Shown piece by piece: positions 10,263 through 18,321 of a stretch of DNA of 64,000 nt. The notes beneath the pieces are model-generated. The model was given only the letters and a program-made list of their open reading frames with translations. It searched no databases and was not told where the DNA came from. The position numbers were made by a program, and so were the translations under genes. Numbering within the stretch: position 1 is the first letter of the stretch; each line of letters starts with the position of its first letter. Source of the DNA: Pokkaliibacter sp. MBI-7 (GTDB lineage Bacteria; Pseudomonadota; Gammaproteobacteria; Pseudomonadales; Balneatricaceae); the NCBI RefSeq assembly GCF_029846635.1, contig NZ_JARVTG010000001.1:1580501-1644500 (forward strand), written 5' to 3'.

Positions 10263-10826
10263 ATGAGCCATCCCGCCCTGATTGTTATCGATGTCCAGCA
10301 AGACTACTTTGCCGGTGGCCTGATGCCGCTGGAGAATCCCGACGCCGCGGTACAGCAGATCAACCGCCTGCTCGCTCACTTCCGCGCCCAGGGCTGGCCT
10401 GCGATACAGATTCAGCATGAAATGCTGTCCCGTCCGGGGCGCCCGGCGGCGTTCTTTATCCCCGGTAGCCCGGGCATGGCGCTGCATCCGGATATGCAGC
10501 CCGAGGCAGGCGAAGCGCTGTTTATCAAGCATCTGCCCAACTCCTTTGCCGGTACGGAGCTGCATGGGTATCTGCAACAACAGGAGGTCAGGGAGCTGGT
10601 GGTGGTCGGCATGATGACCCATATGTGCGTCGACAGTACCAGCCGTGCCGCACTGGATCTGGGCTACAGCGTGCGTATTGCACTGGATGCCACCGCCTGC
10701 CCGGCCCTCAGCTTTGCTGACCAGCAGATACCCGCAGCACAGGTGAAAACCACCGTCGCCGCAGCGCTGCATGGCACCTTTGCCCAGGTGATGAGTACCG
10801 ATGAGTTATTACAGCAGTTGAACTGA
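10263..10826 (+). CDS. Cysteine hydrolase, isochorismatase superfamily
   Basis: Cytoplasmic hydrolase of 187 aa. The catalytic triad of the family can be read: Asp in VIDVQQDYF, Lys in FIKHLPNSF, and Cys in MMTHMCVDST, preceded by the typical cis-peptide region. Relatives act on amides such as nicotinamide, N-carbamoylsarcosine or isochorismate; the substrate cannot be deduced here. GCAGAGGAA precedes the start. It is divergently paired with an AraC regulator. Confidence 0.88.
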   Translation: MSHPALIVIDVQQDYFAGGLMPLENPDAAVQQINRLLAHFRAQGWPAIQIQHEMLSRPGRPAAFFIPGSPGMALHPDMQPEAGEALFIKHLPNSFAGTELHGYLQQQEVRELVVVGMMTHMCVDSTSRAALDLGYSVRIALDATACPALSFADQQIPAAQVKTTVAAALHGTFAQVMSTDELLQQLN

Positions 10827-10865
10827 CGACGCTGAAAGTACGCCGTCAGTCAGGTCAGGATGCGA

Positions 10866-12032
10866 TCAGGAGCCGGCTCGCGGGGGATGAGTGATTACTT
10901 CACAGGGATGGCCATTCTGAATGGCCTCCACCTGCTGACGGGCAATGCCGACCTCCTGCTCATCCATCAGCAGGCCATAGGTCAGCTCAAATTCGCGACT
11001 GGCGCCGGCAGCCAGCACCGCCAGCCGTCCATGTTCGCGCTCAAAGGGGCGCGGATAGGGGTAGCAGGTGCCCGGCTCGACCCCGGTGACATACCCCTGT
11101 CTGACGGTGTCGGTGTTTTTCCACAGGGTCAGGTAGGGCAGCTGGTCGGTACGGTAGGCCAGACTGACCCCCAGATCCGCCGCGGCGTTGTGCACCAGCG
11201 CCAGAGTACGGTGCTGCTCATCGGCATAGCACTCCAGCAGGAACACTTCCTCGTCAAACCCGGCGGTGGGCCCGGCATAGCGTTGCCACTGGGCCAGCCC
11301 CTCGCAGGCACGCTGATTGAACGGCGTGACGCGTTTGACCGGCGCCAGAAACTGGGCGTCCTGCTCCAGAAAGGGTGAACTGTAATTACCGTGATAGATC
11401 AGCTGGAACGGCTGGTTGTAGTCACCCAGATTGGTCAGGCGATCATGGATATGGAAGTCACGGCTGCCCGGCTCCAGCGTCAGGGTGGTCTGCAGCTCCA
11501 GATCGCAGCATTTGAAGGTGCTTTCCCGTACCAGCGCCACCACCCGTATCGCATAGGGCGGCGCCAGATCAATCTCGACCGTCATGCGCGAGGCAGGCAG
11601 ATTGGCGGCCCGGCCATGCAGGGTGTAAAGCACGCCGTCTTCCTCACAGGGATGACCGGCCCACTCGAAACCACAGCGCACCAGCATTTCATTGAAGCCG
11701 TCCAGCCAGCCCTTGCCACCGCGCTGTTCGGCATTGATAAACGCCGGATTGACCACTTCCTTCACCGGCGACTGCCAGCCCAGCCGATAACCATCACAGC
11801 GGACTTCATAGATGCTCATGCCACGGGTAGGAATCAGGCTGATCTGCATTTCGCCGTTTTCCAGCGTCAGCAGGTCAACACCCTGCTGCTTGCCGCCGTG
11901 CAGCCGATGCTTGCTGATCTTCACTGGTACCTCGGGCAACCCCAGTTGTGCGCCCTCCACCGACCAGTCACCCACATCCAGATTCAGCGCGCTATCCAGC
12001 AGCACACAGCGAAACACCGTTTCCGCCATCAT
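10866..12032 (-). CDS. DUF4432 / aldose-1-epimerase-like protein
   Basis: Cytoplasmic protein of 388 aa resembling the DUF4432 branch of the galactose-mutarotase fold. Features read by eye: LIPTRGMSIYEVRCDGYRLG near residues 65-85, an HGRAAN segment, and a C-terminal sugar-mutarotase-like region with TGVEPGTCYPYPRP. Family members are thought to bind a sugar or sugar derivative; no substrate is established. The start is ATGATG behind GGAGAAA. No sugar operon accompanies it. Confidence 0.78.
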   Translation of the reverse strand: MMAETVFRCVLLDSALNLDVGDWSVEGAQLGLPEVPVKISKHRLHGGKQQGVDLLTLENGEMQISLIPTRGMSIYEVRCDGYRLGWQSPVKEVVNPAFINAEQRGGKGWLDGFNEMLVRCGFEWAGHPCEEDGVLYTLHGRAANLPASRMTVEIDLAPPYAIRVVALVRESTFKCCDLELQTTLTLEPGSRDFHIHDRLTNLGDYNQPFQLIYHGNYSSPFLEQDAQFLAPVKRVTPFNQRACEGLAQWQRYAGPTAGFDEEVFLLECYADEQHRTLALVHNAAADLGVSLAYRTDQLPYLTLWKNTDTVRQGYVTGVEPGTCYPYPRPFEREHGRLAVLAAGASREFELTYGLLMDEQEVGIARQQVEAIQNGHPCEVITHPPRAGS

Positions 12033-12152
12033 TTTCTCCTCACCGGAACAGTTCGGCCCCTCTGCCCCACAGGCAGACAGCCCTCTGTTTTGAGCCTAGC
12101 ACAGAACCGCATTGCAAAAGTTACAGCTGCCGCCCGCGCCGCTGTCGGCAGG

Positions 12153-12386
12153 CTACTGTTTGAGCGGCTTGACCAGCTTGTCGAGCCCTTCGATTTTCAG
12201 CTCCAGACACAGCGCCAGCAACGCGCCGAGCTGGCCTTCGGGGAAGCCTTTTTTGGCAAACCACAGCAGATATTCTTCGGGCAGATCAATCAGCACCCGG
12301 CCCTGATACTTACCAAACGGCATCGGCGTACGGGCAAGGCGCAGCAGGTTCTGCTGGTTGAGCAGACCGTCTTCAAAGTCAGGCAT
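12153..12386 (-). CDS. DUF3820 family small protein
   Basis: Small cytoplasmic protein of 77 aa with the DUF3820 pattern TPMPFGKYQGRVLIDLPEEY followed by LWFAKKGFPEGQLGALL, a family also described as putative quorum-sensing-regulated virulence factor. Function is not established. It lies on the same strand as the DUF4432 gene. The upstream region contains a half-deleted copy of the terminator repeat that brackets the mocR/lysE pair. Confidence 0.82.
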   Translation of the reverse strand: MPDFEDGLLNQQNLLRLARTPMPFGKYQGRVLIDLPEEYLLWFAKKGFPEGQLGALLALCLELKIEGLDKLVKPLKQ

Positions 12387-12426
12387 GGGTCATTACGCGG
12401 CAGGAGGAACAGGCAGCAGACACTAC

Positions 12427-12509
12427 GCCATCTGCCTGCTCGCGCCAAGCAGCTCGTGACAGCGCTAAAAAGCAAAAGGGCCGGCTGGCCTGAGCATGTG
12501 GGGCAACGC
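12427..12509. repeat. Direct repeat copy A (decayed terminator copy)
   Basis: About 83 bp that match 14833-14929 in the same orientation with only a few substitutions, apart from a missing block of about 14 bases. The missing block is one arm of the hairpin present in copy B (GGCCAGCCGG). Copy A and copy B flank the MocR/LysE pair. Confidence 0.8.
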
Positions 12510-12589
12510 CTGAGCATTGCCTGTCACGACATCACTCATGCACTGGCGCAGAATGACGCACACAGGGCGCCACGGGCCCCATTGTCTGC

Positions 12590-14038
12590 TCACGGCGTGA
12601 GAAGCCCTTGCTCGCCCCGCAATCGAGTATCGCCAGACTCGACGAATCCATAAGTGGCTCTGGTCATCAGCGCAATTTTATCGCGAATCGCCACGAGCCC
12701 CTGTTCAAGCTCAGTGCGCGCGAGCGGCCCCGTCAGCGAAATTCGCACCGCGTTAGGTAACGGATAAGTACCCACACGGAATGAGCTGGCATCACGCACG
12801 TAAACGCCTTCTTTGGCCAGTGCCTGAGTCAGTGCCAGGCTTGGGCACGCTTCAGGAATGGACAGCCAGATGTTAAAGCCGGGTATCGCCTTGCTCGCTT
12901 TTACCTGTGGGAACACCTCATGCACGATGCGATGGCGCGCGCTTAACTCCAGCATGATACTTTCATCGACCCTGGCCATGGCGCCTTGCTGTAACCAGCG
13001 GCAGACCAGATCAATCAGCACAGGGCTTACGTGCATACAGGAAGAGCGTAAGGCTTTCTGCATGGAGGGCTTCAGATTAGCCGGGGTGATGATGTACCCC
13101 ACCCGAATACCACCGGCAAAGTATTTGGAGAAACTGCCCACATAAATCGTGATGTCAGGCGCAATCGAGACCAGCGGCGAGCTTCGGTGCTCTGGCGGAC
13201 AATAAAGCACGTCGTCTTCAATAATGAGGACGTTAAAACGGCGGCAAATTTCGATCACTTTAAGCCTGCGTGAGTCGCTCAGACGCACGGCGGTCGGGTT
13301 CTGTACCGCAGGCGTAATGTACAGAAGACGCGGACGATGGCGCTGACATTGCAGCAGCAAATCTTCAGGAATAATTCCCTCATCATCCATGGCCACGGCG
13401 ATGGCTTTGCGCTCTTGCTGGGCGCAGGTATTGATAAACTCGCCGTAGCATAAACCTTCGATAAGCACGGCATCGCCACTGCGGGTGATGGCCTGCAGTA
13501 TCACCGCCAGCGCATGCTGGCCGCCGTAAGTCCACTGCAACCGAGAAGTCTCAATCGCGGTATGCCAACGCTGGTTGATCCAGCGCTGCAAGGTATCGCT
13601 GTGGCCTTGCAGCCCGTCAGCGGTGAAATAATCCAGTACCGCGCGTTGCGCTGCTGGCTCATTACCCAGTTCCTGCAGGGCGGACATCAGGTATTTTTGC
13701 TGGCCGATAATGAGCGGGCGACACAAGCACAGGTCAATGCCGCCGCGGTCCACAATCGGATGGTAATACTCCTCCTGGGCTTTACGCCGGTCTTTGACAT
13801 AAGTGCCGCTGCCTACAATCGGCGTGGTTACGCCACGCAGCTCAAGCTCCTGATAGGCACGGGTAATCGTCCCCACGGTGACACCAAGCTTGTAAGAAAG
13901 AATACGCTGGGATGGCAATTTGGCGTTCGCCGGCAGGTCGCCACGCTCGACGGCTTCCTCCAGTGCATCGGCTAACACTTTGTATTTGGGCCCGGGTCGC
14001 CCTTCAATATCCGGTACGAAAACTGTCATGACTGCCAT
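12590..14038 (-). CDS. MocR-type GntR regulator with aminotransferase domain
   Basis: Transcription regulator of 482 aa. N-terminal GntR winged helix (about residues 15-80: LPSQRILSYKLGVTVGTITRAYQELE), then a fold-type I aminotransferase domain (about 110-470) with the PLP-binding lysine in GSFSKYFAGGIRVGY and the aspartate in LIIEDDVLY. MocR proteins sense PLP or amino-acid-derived effectors and usually control a neighbouring gene. The divergent LysE-type exporter, 144 bp away, is the obvious target. Base composition appears lower in GC than the neighbours, with more A/T-ending codons. The pair is bracketed by direct repeats, so it was probably acquired or transposed as a unit. Confidence 0.88.
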   Translation of the reverse strand: MAVMTVFVPDIEGRPGPKYKVLADALEEAVERGDLPANAKLPSQRILSYKLGVTVGTITRAYQELELRGVTTPIVGSGTYVKDRRKAQEEYYHPIVDRGGIDLCLCRPLIIGQQKYLMSALQELGNEPAAQRAVLDYFTADGLQGHSDTLQRWINQRWHTAIETSRLQWTYGGQHALAVILQAITRSGDAVLIEGLCYGEFINTCAQQERKAIAVAMDDEGIIPEDLLLQCQRHRPRLLYITPAVQNPTAVRLSDSRRLKVIEICRRFNVLIIEDDVLYCPPEHRSSPLVSIAPDITIYVGSFSKYFAGGIRVGYIITPANLKPSMQKALRSSCMHVSPVLIDLVCRWLQQGAMARVDESIMLELSARHRIVHEVFPQVKASKAIPGFNIWLSIPEACPSLALTQALAKEGVYVRDASSFRVGTYPLPNAVRISLTGPLARTELEQGLVAIRDKIALMTRATYGFVESGDTRLRGEQGLLTP

Positions 14039-14182
14039 CGGTACACTTTGAGTGAGCCCCCAGCATATTCAAGGCCTGTAGCGAAGTGAACGGCTAAAGT
14101 GTCATGGAGACATTTAAGTGCTGCAGCAGTCGTAACAGGCTCCGTTATGATCAGCGCCATGTCCCATCCACACTGGAGAAAC

Positions 14183-14788
14183 ATGATGTTGTGGACACTG
14201 CTGCCGTCGCTCATTCTGTTCGGAACCGTCATGGCCATTTCACCTGGCCCTAACAACTTTCTGCTCGCAAGCTCCGGCGCGCAGTTTGGGTTTCGTCAGT
14301 CGCTGAGTCATCTGCTGGGTATTCGACTGGGCATTATCGGGCTGGTAGTGCTCTGTGCCGCAGGCGTCGGCGTCCTGGTGCAAAACTCACCTTTCGCTTA
14401 CCACGCCCTTAAGTATCTGGGAGTAGCCTATATGAGCTACCTGGCGGTGAAGTTGATTCTGGCCGGGGGTCAATTTGAAAAGCGTGTGGCAGCAACACCT
14501 TTAGGCTGGCGTCAGGCAGCAGCGTTTCAGCTTGCTAACGTCAAAGCCTGGGCATCCTGCCTGTCGGTGGTGGCGACCTATACCATCGCCGGAGAATACT
14601 GGTGGTCGGTGCTGAGTATTGTGCTGGTGTACACCATCACAGGGTTTGCGGCTAACTCAAGCTGGGTGTGTCTTGGACGAGTCGCCGCGATGGTGCTGAA
14701 TACCTCAGGGCGCGTGCGCTGCTTTAACTACAGTTTAAGCGCGCTGACCTTTGCCACCATTTTGCCTGTGCTCTTCCAGAATCAGTGA
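14183..14788 (+). CDS. LysE/RhtB family amino-acid exporter
   Basis: Inner-membrane transporter of 201 aa with the family signature MAISPGPNNFLLASSGAQFG in the first segment and about six hydrophobic segments. Length matches the family. Members export amino acids such as lysine, threonine or homoserine lactone. The start is ATGATG with GGAG upstream (14175-14178); longer in-frame starts lack such a signal. It is divergent from the MocR regulator, which probably controls it. Confidence 0.87.
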   Translation: MMLWTLLPSLILFGTVMAISPGPNNFLLASSGAQFGFRQSLSHLLGIRLGIIGLVVLCAAGVGVLVQNSPFAYHALKYLGVAYMSYLAVKLILAGGQFEKRVAATPLGWRQAAAFQLANVKAWASCLSVVATYTIAGEYWWSVLSIVLVYTITGFAANSSWVCLGRVAAMVLNTSGRVRCFNYSLSALTFATILPVLFQNQ

Positions 14789-14832
14789 TGGTCGCAGATT
14801 AAAGCACCCGAGTCGCTGCTCAGGTGCGCCTT

Positions 14833-14929
14833 GCCATCTGCCTGCTCGCGCCAGGCAGCTCGTAACAGCGCTAAAAAGTAAAAAGGCCAGCCGGAAGGGG
14901 CCGGCTGGCCTGAGCACGTGGAGTAACGC
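14833..14929. repeat. Direct repeat copy B (intact terminator copy)
   Basis: About 97 bp matching copy A at 12427-12509. This copy contains the full hairpin GGCCAGCCGG (14885-14894) / CCGGCTGGCC (14901-14910). It lies between the LysE gene and the TonB receptor gene, both of which point towards it. Confidence 0.8.
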
Positions 14930-14959
14930 GGGCTACCTGTCATGCGATAACAGGTAGCC
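14870..14959 (-). terminator. Tandem hairpins and T-run terminating the TonB receptor gene
   Basis: On the minus strand, downstream of the receptor stop at 14975, come two hairpins. The first has a 10-bp perfect stem (GGCTACCTGT 14931-14940 with ACAGGTAGCC 14950-14959). The second has a 10-bp perfect stem (14885-14894 with 14901-14910), followed on that strand by TTTTTACTTTTTA. This is a classical intrinsic terminator. Confidence 0.85.
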
Positions 14960-14974
14960 TTGTCTGCCGACGGA

Positions 14975-17104
14975 TCAGAATGAGGCCGTCAGGCTGGCAA
15001 ACAGGGTCCGCGAACGGATGTCATAGCTGGCATCGTTGTCATCACTGGCAGTCACTTCGCGGTCAAAAACGTTATTCAGGCCAATGCGCGCCTTCCAGTC
15101 GTCGTTGATCTTGTAGTTAGCCGAAATATCCCAGGTGGCATAACCGCCCAGCTTATAGGTGGCAATGGCCAGATCATCGGCAGAGCTGGAGTTCTTGATA
15201 TCCAGTTCATCCAGCTGCTGTTTGCCGACAAAGTTCACCGCCAGAATCATGTTGAGATTGTTGGTGGTCTGCCAGTCCAGCGACGAGGTGAGGCTGTCTT
15301 TTGGCGTCTGGCTCAGGGTGGCACCGGTGTCTTCGTTTTTCGCTTCGATGATGTGGGTATAGCTGTTGGTCCAGTTCAGCACGTCATTGATACGGTAATT
15401 GAAGGAGCCTTCCACCCCCTGCACGATGGCATTGTCAATATTGGTCCACTGCAGCACGGTATAACCGTTGTAGCTGCCGTCAGACGTACGGCCACTGGCA
15501 ATCTTGTTCTTGAAGTCGTTGTGGAAGTAGGTCAGGCCAAAGCGCAGTTTCTCATCATCAAACTGGAAGCCCAGTTCGGTATTGGTACTGGTTTCCGGCT
15601 TGAGGTCGCTGTTACCACGCAGGTAGCACATGCCATTGCCATAACAGCCGTTACCGCGGCTCAGCAGCAGGTAGTTGGGGTTGATCTGATACAGGTTGGG
15701 AGCCTTGTAGGCACGGGCCACACCGCCCTTGACCGACCAGCGTGAATCGAGGTGATAGACCAGATAGCCGCTGGGGCTGTAGTTGTCGCCAAACTGGTCG
15801 GAATCATCACGACGCAGACCCACGGTGAATACCAGATCATCGGTCAGATGCAGGGCATCCTCGACAAACTGGGCGTTGGTATTCAGTTTGAACTCGGGGT
15901 CATAGCCATCTTCGGCGTAAGTCGAGTTGGTCGCGTCATACAGCTTCTGCTGCTTCACTTCACCACCGACCGTGATCTCATGAGGCACACCGGCCTGCAG
16001 GGGGAATTTGGCTTCGCCGTCCAGACCCACACTGGTCAGTTTGACTGTAGGGCCAAATTCGTCGGAGTTGATCACCCCTTCGCCACCACCGGCCAGACCT
16101 TCGGTCAGGCGGATATTGCGGGTCTGGTCATAGGCCAGCGTGACGCGGGATTCCAGCTCGCCGTAGTGACCGCGGTGAGTCAGGTTCAGGCCTTTGCGGC
16201 GCATCACCGCTCGCACATCGCCGTTAGCAACGTAGTCGCTGTCACCGGCGTAGAGGGTTTCCTCACGGCCATAGATGCCTTCCAGCTCAAGGGTATTCTG
16301 CTCATTGGCCTTCCAGCTCAGCAGCGCATCGATATTACGGTCACGCGAGCCATCACTGCCCAGTGTGCCGTCGTCGTGAATGTCGGCCTCGTCAGCATCG
16401 GTCTTGCTGAGGCTGCCAAACACCCGGTACGACAAGGCCTCATTGATACCGCCCGCGCTGTTGAACTCCATGCGCTTGCTGGCACCCTGCTTGCTGTTCT
16501 CGGGAAACTCCGTCGTGACGGTGACGGAAGTGCGCGGCTTGGCATAGCTCTTCTTGGTGATGATATTGATTACCCCGCCCATGGCTCCGGAACCATAACG
16601 GGCCGCCGCCGGGCCACTGATCACTTCGATGTGGTCGATGGCTTCGGTGGGGATCCAGCTCAGGTCACCGTTGGTATCGCGTCCGCCATCACGCTCGTAA
16701 CGCACCGTTTCGCGCGAGCTGACGCGCTTGCCATCCACCAGAATCAGGGCGTACTCGCTGCCCATGCCACGGATGTTGATTTCCGAATTATTGCCGCTGT
16801 GCTGCACCGTCACCCCGGGCAGGGTCGCCAGCATTTCCTTGAGATCGGTCTTCGGCTGCGACTTCAGCTGTTCTGCAGTGATGATCTGCGTGCCTGCGGA
16901 GGCATCGGGCGAGACGGTTTCTTCCGGCACATTGCCTTCGATACTCAGGGTATTGAGCTGCAGCGCGTCATCCGCATGGACCAGGCTGGCGGCACCCATA
17001 CCGGCAGCAAGTACAGCGGCATACAGAGGCTGGATGCGCAATGCAGCCCCACGAGAAGTCACAGTGGAGGCAGATGGGGCCAGTGCCTTGAAGTGATTAG
17101 ACAT
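14975..17104 (-). CDS. TonB-dependent siderophore receptor, FepA/PfeA type
   Basis: Outer-membrane receptor of 709 aa. It has a long signal region (first about 45 residues, ending VHADD), a plug domain (about 70-195) with LPGVTVQHSGNNSEINIRGM, LILVDGKRVSSRETVRYE, and VISGPAAARYGSGAMGGVIN, then a 22-strand-type barrel ending in the aromatic residue F of TASF. The plug wording closely follows enterobactin/catecholate receptors (FepA, PfeA), so a catecholate siderophore is the likely ligand. AGGAA precedes the start. The 5' leader holds a MITE-like palindrome, with a Fur-box candidate beyond it. Energy would come from TonB-ExbB-ExbD, also encoded in this window. Confidence 0.9.
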   Translation of the reverse strand: MSNHFKALAPSASTVTSRGAALRIQPLYAAVLAAGMGAASLVHADDALQLNTLSIEGNVPEETVSPDASAGTQIITAEQLKSQPKTDLKEMLATLPGVTVQHSGNNSEINIRGMGSEYALILVDGKRVSSRETVRYERDGGRDTNGDLSWIPTEAIDHIEVISGPAAARYGSGAMGGVINIITKKSYAKPRTSVTVTTEFPENSKQGASKRMEFNSAGGINEALSYRVFGSLSKTDADEADIHDDGTLGSDGSRDRNIDALLSWKANEQNTLELEGIYGREETLYAGDSDYVANGDVRAVMRRKGLNLTHRGHYGELESRVTLAYDQTRNIRLTEGLAGGGEGVINSDEFGPTVKLTSVGLDGEAKFPLQAGVPHEITVGGEVKQQKLYDATNSTYAEDGYDPEFKLNTNAQFVEDALHLTDDLVFTVGLRRDDSDQFGDNYSPSGYLVYHLDSRWSVKGGVARAYKAPNLYQINPNYLLLSRGNGCYGNGMCYLRGNSDLKPETSTNTELGFQFDDEKLRFGLTYFHNDFKNKIASGRTSDGSYNGYTVLQWTNIDNAIVQGVEGSFNYRINDVLNWTNSYTHIIEAKNEDTGATLSQTPKDSLTSSLDWQTTNNLNMILAVNFVGKQQLDELDIKNSSSADDLAIATYKLGGYATWDISANYKINDDWKARIGLNNVFDREVTASDDNDASYDIRSRTLFASLTASF

Positions 17105-17201
17105 CGTCGGTTCCTGTCGAACGGGTAAACAAGAGAGCCCTCCCGGCCTCTTCCCCTGCGGGATGGGCCTGATCTCCAGGCAGAACGTTGACAGGCCTTA
17201 G

Positions 17202-17341
17202 CAGGCTGTTGAAAAACGTTATCGAGGCAGCCGAGACAAGGAAAAAACAGGCGAAAAAGCGGAGTTTAGTGGACTAAATGAGCATTTTGAGCCTGTTTTT
17301 GACGCGGTATTCGGCAACGCAGATAGATTTTCAACAGCCTG
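17202..17341. mobile_element. MITE-like palindromic element, 140 bp
   Basis: Bounded by perfect 14-bp terminal inverted repeats (CAGGCTGTTGAAAA at 17202-17215; TTTTCAACAGCCTG at 17328-17341). The interior is itself palindromic: AAAAAACAGGC pairs with GCCTGTTTTT, and TTTAGTGGACTAAA sits at the centre. There is no coding capacity. GGCTGTTGAAAA ends are common among non-autonomous IS-derived repeats of marine gammaproteobacteria (recalled, not searched). It lies in the leader of the TonB receptor gene. Confidence 0.72.
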
Positions 17342-17404
17342 TTAGGCATCAGCAAGCTATCTGCCGCACAGAGATGCGGAGTCATGTACGAACGGGAAAC
17401 GAAT

Positions 17405-17423
17405 GCTAATAAGAATAAATTTC
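17405..17423 (-). promoter_or_regulatory. Fur box candidate for the TonB receptor
   Basis: The 19-mer GCTAATAAGAATAAATTTC matches the Fur consensus GATAATGATAATCATTATC at 13 of 19 positions by hand alignment. It lies about 300 bp upstream of the receptor start, beyond the MITE. Confidence 0.4.
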
Positions 17424-18267
17424 ATTTACAAAATCGAAATGTGTAGATCTGTAAATCGTACAGATCGCGTCTGAATCCCACACGGAGATGGCATATCAAG
17501 GAGGAATTAAGGAGCTGCCGTCCGCCGGCTGACCGTCGCACTTTGCAGCAGATACAACCGATATATCGAAAAAATCGTAATAAAAAGCCGAAATTGACAG
17601 TCTCAACATCAGGCCAGATCAGGCGACATTAACGCCTGTTTTGCCACAGTTCACGACGATATATGCTGACCAGCAAATAGTTGGTAGGTAAACATTCTGT
17701 CTGCGCTGTCATGCAGCGTAGCTTTTTTGCACATTTCATACTTATTTTAAGTGCCACTTTGCCACTCAGGCCAATAGCCACTGATACGGCAAGTGGCGTA
17801 TCTCTGGCCACAGCCGCCATTAGACAGCGACAAGGAAGGCATCTACTGCCACTGAGCAGTGCGACCACGCCCCCGCGCACCGTTATTTATAGACAGTGGT
17901 GATTAAAAACTTCCCGCACACCAGATCAAACGCTGCATCTATCAATAGCCTGTTTCATATAAGAAAAGTCAGTAATGCATGAATAACCAACACCAAAAAA
18001 ATAACGAGCATTATTACTGATTAAAGAACCCTGATTAGCACCTCACCATTTCGTTCACCAAGCATCCATATTCATCACCATAAACGTGCACTGAATACGC
18101 AGACCGCAGCTTCTGTGCACCAAAGACGAATCCCCTCAGAACCTTACAAAACCTTGACATCAGGCCGGCATCATTATTTTTCCGGCCTTATTCAAGGAAG
18201 GAACTCGTACCATTTCAATCATTTAACGACATTCATGATTATAAAAATAAAAACACCTTTTAGCAGA
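17424..18267. other. AT-rich intergenic region before the amine dehydrogenase operon
   Basis: About 840 bases without a convincing gene; short open frames here (for example 17681-17902 and 17629-17880) have neither a ribosome binding site nor recognisable protein character. Base composition is clearly more AT-rich than the flanking genes. Structures seen: two GTGCAC palindromes about 29 bases apart near 18087 and 18115, and a GGCCGG/CCGGCC hairpin near 18163-18187. Either could serve an upstream activator of the operon. Confidence 0.5.
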
Positions 18268-18284
18268 TGGCACACCGCGTGCTT
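18268..18284 (+). promoter_or_regulatory. Sigma54 (-24/-12) promoter candidate of the aau operon
   Basis: TGGCACACCGCGTGCTT has GG (18269-18270) and GC (18281-18282) separated by exactly 10 bases, as required for RpoN promoters, and matches TGGCAC-N5-TTGCT with a single mismatch in the -12 box. Transcription would start near 18294, about 28 bases before the aauB start codon. Read by eye; no enhancer site was identified. Confidence 0.55.
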
Positions 18285-18321
18285 TAACCGCTGGCAGAGC
18301 AACGAATGAGAGCCACCGGAT

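Noticed and set aside
11391..12653. Plus-strand frame of 420 codons across the DUF4432 and DUF3820 genes
   Set aside because: It crosses two genes with good family matches on the other strand and itself has no recognisable features.
15752..17128. Long plus-strand reading frame (458 codons) opposite the TonB receptor
   Set aside because: It mirrors the receptor codons and has no domain, ribosome binding site or protein-like composition. The minus strand encodes a complete receptor.
17202..17341. Insertion sequence with transposase
   Set aside because: The inverted-repeat element is only 140 bp and has no coding capacity, so it is called MITE-like instead.
17681..17902. Possible 73-codon gene in the AT-rich region before aauB
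   Set aside because: No ribosome binding site, no family resemblance, and odd composition; noted only as part of the intergenic region.
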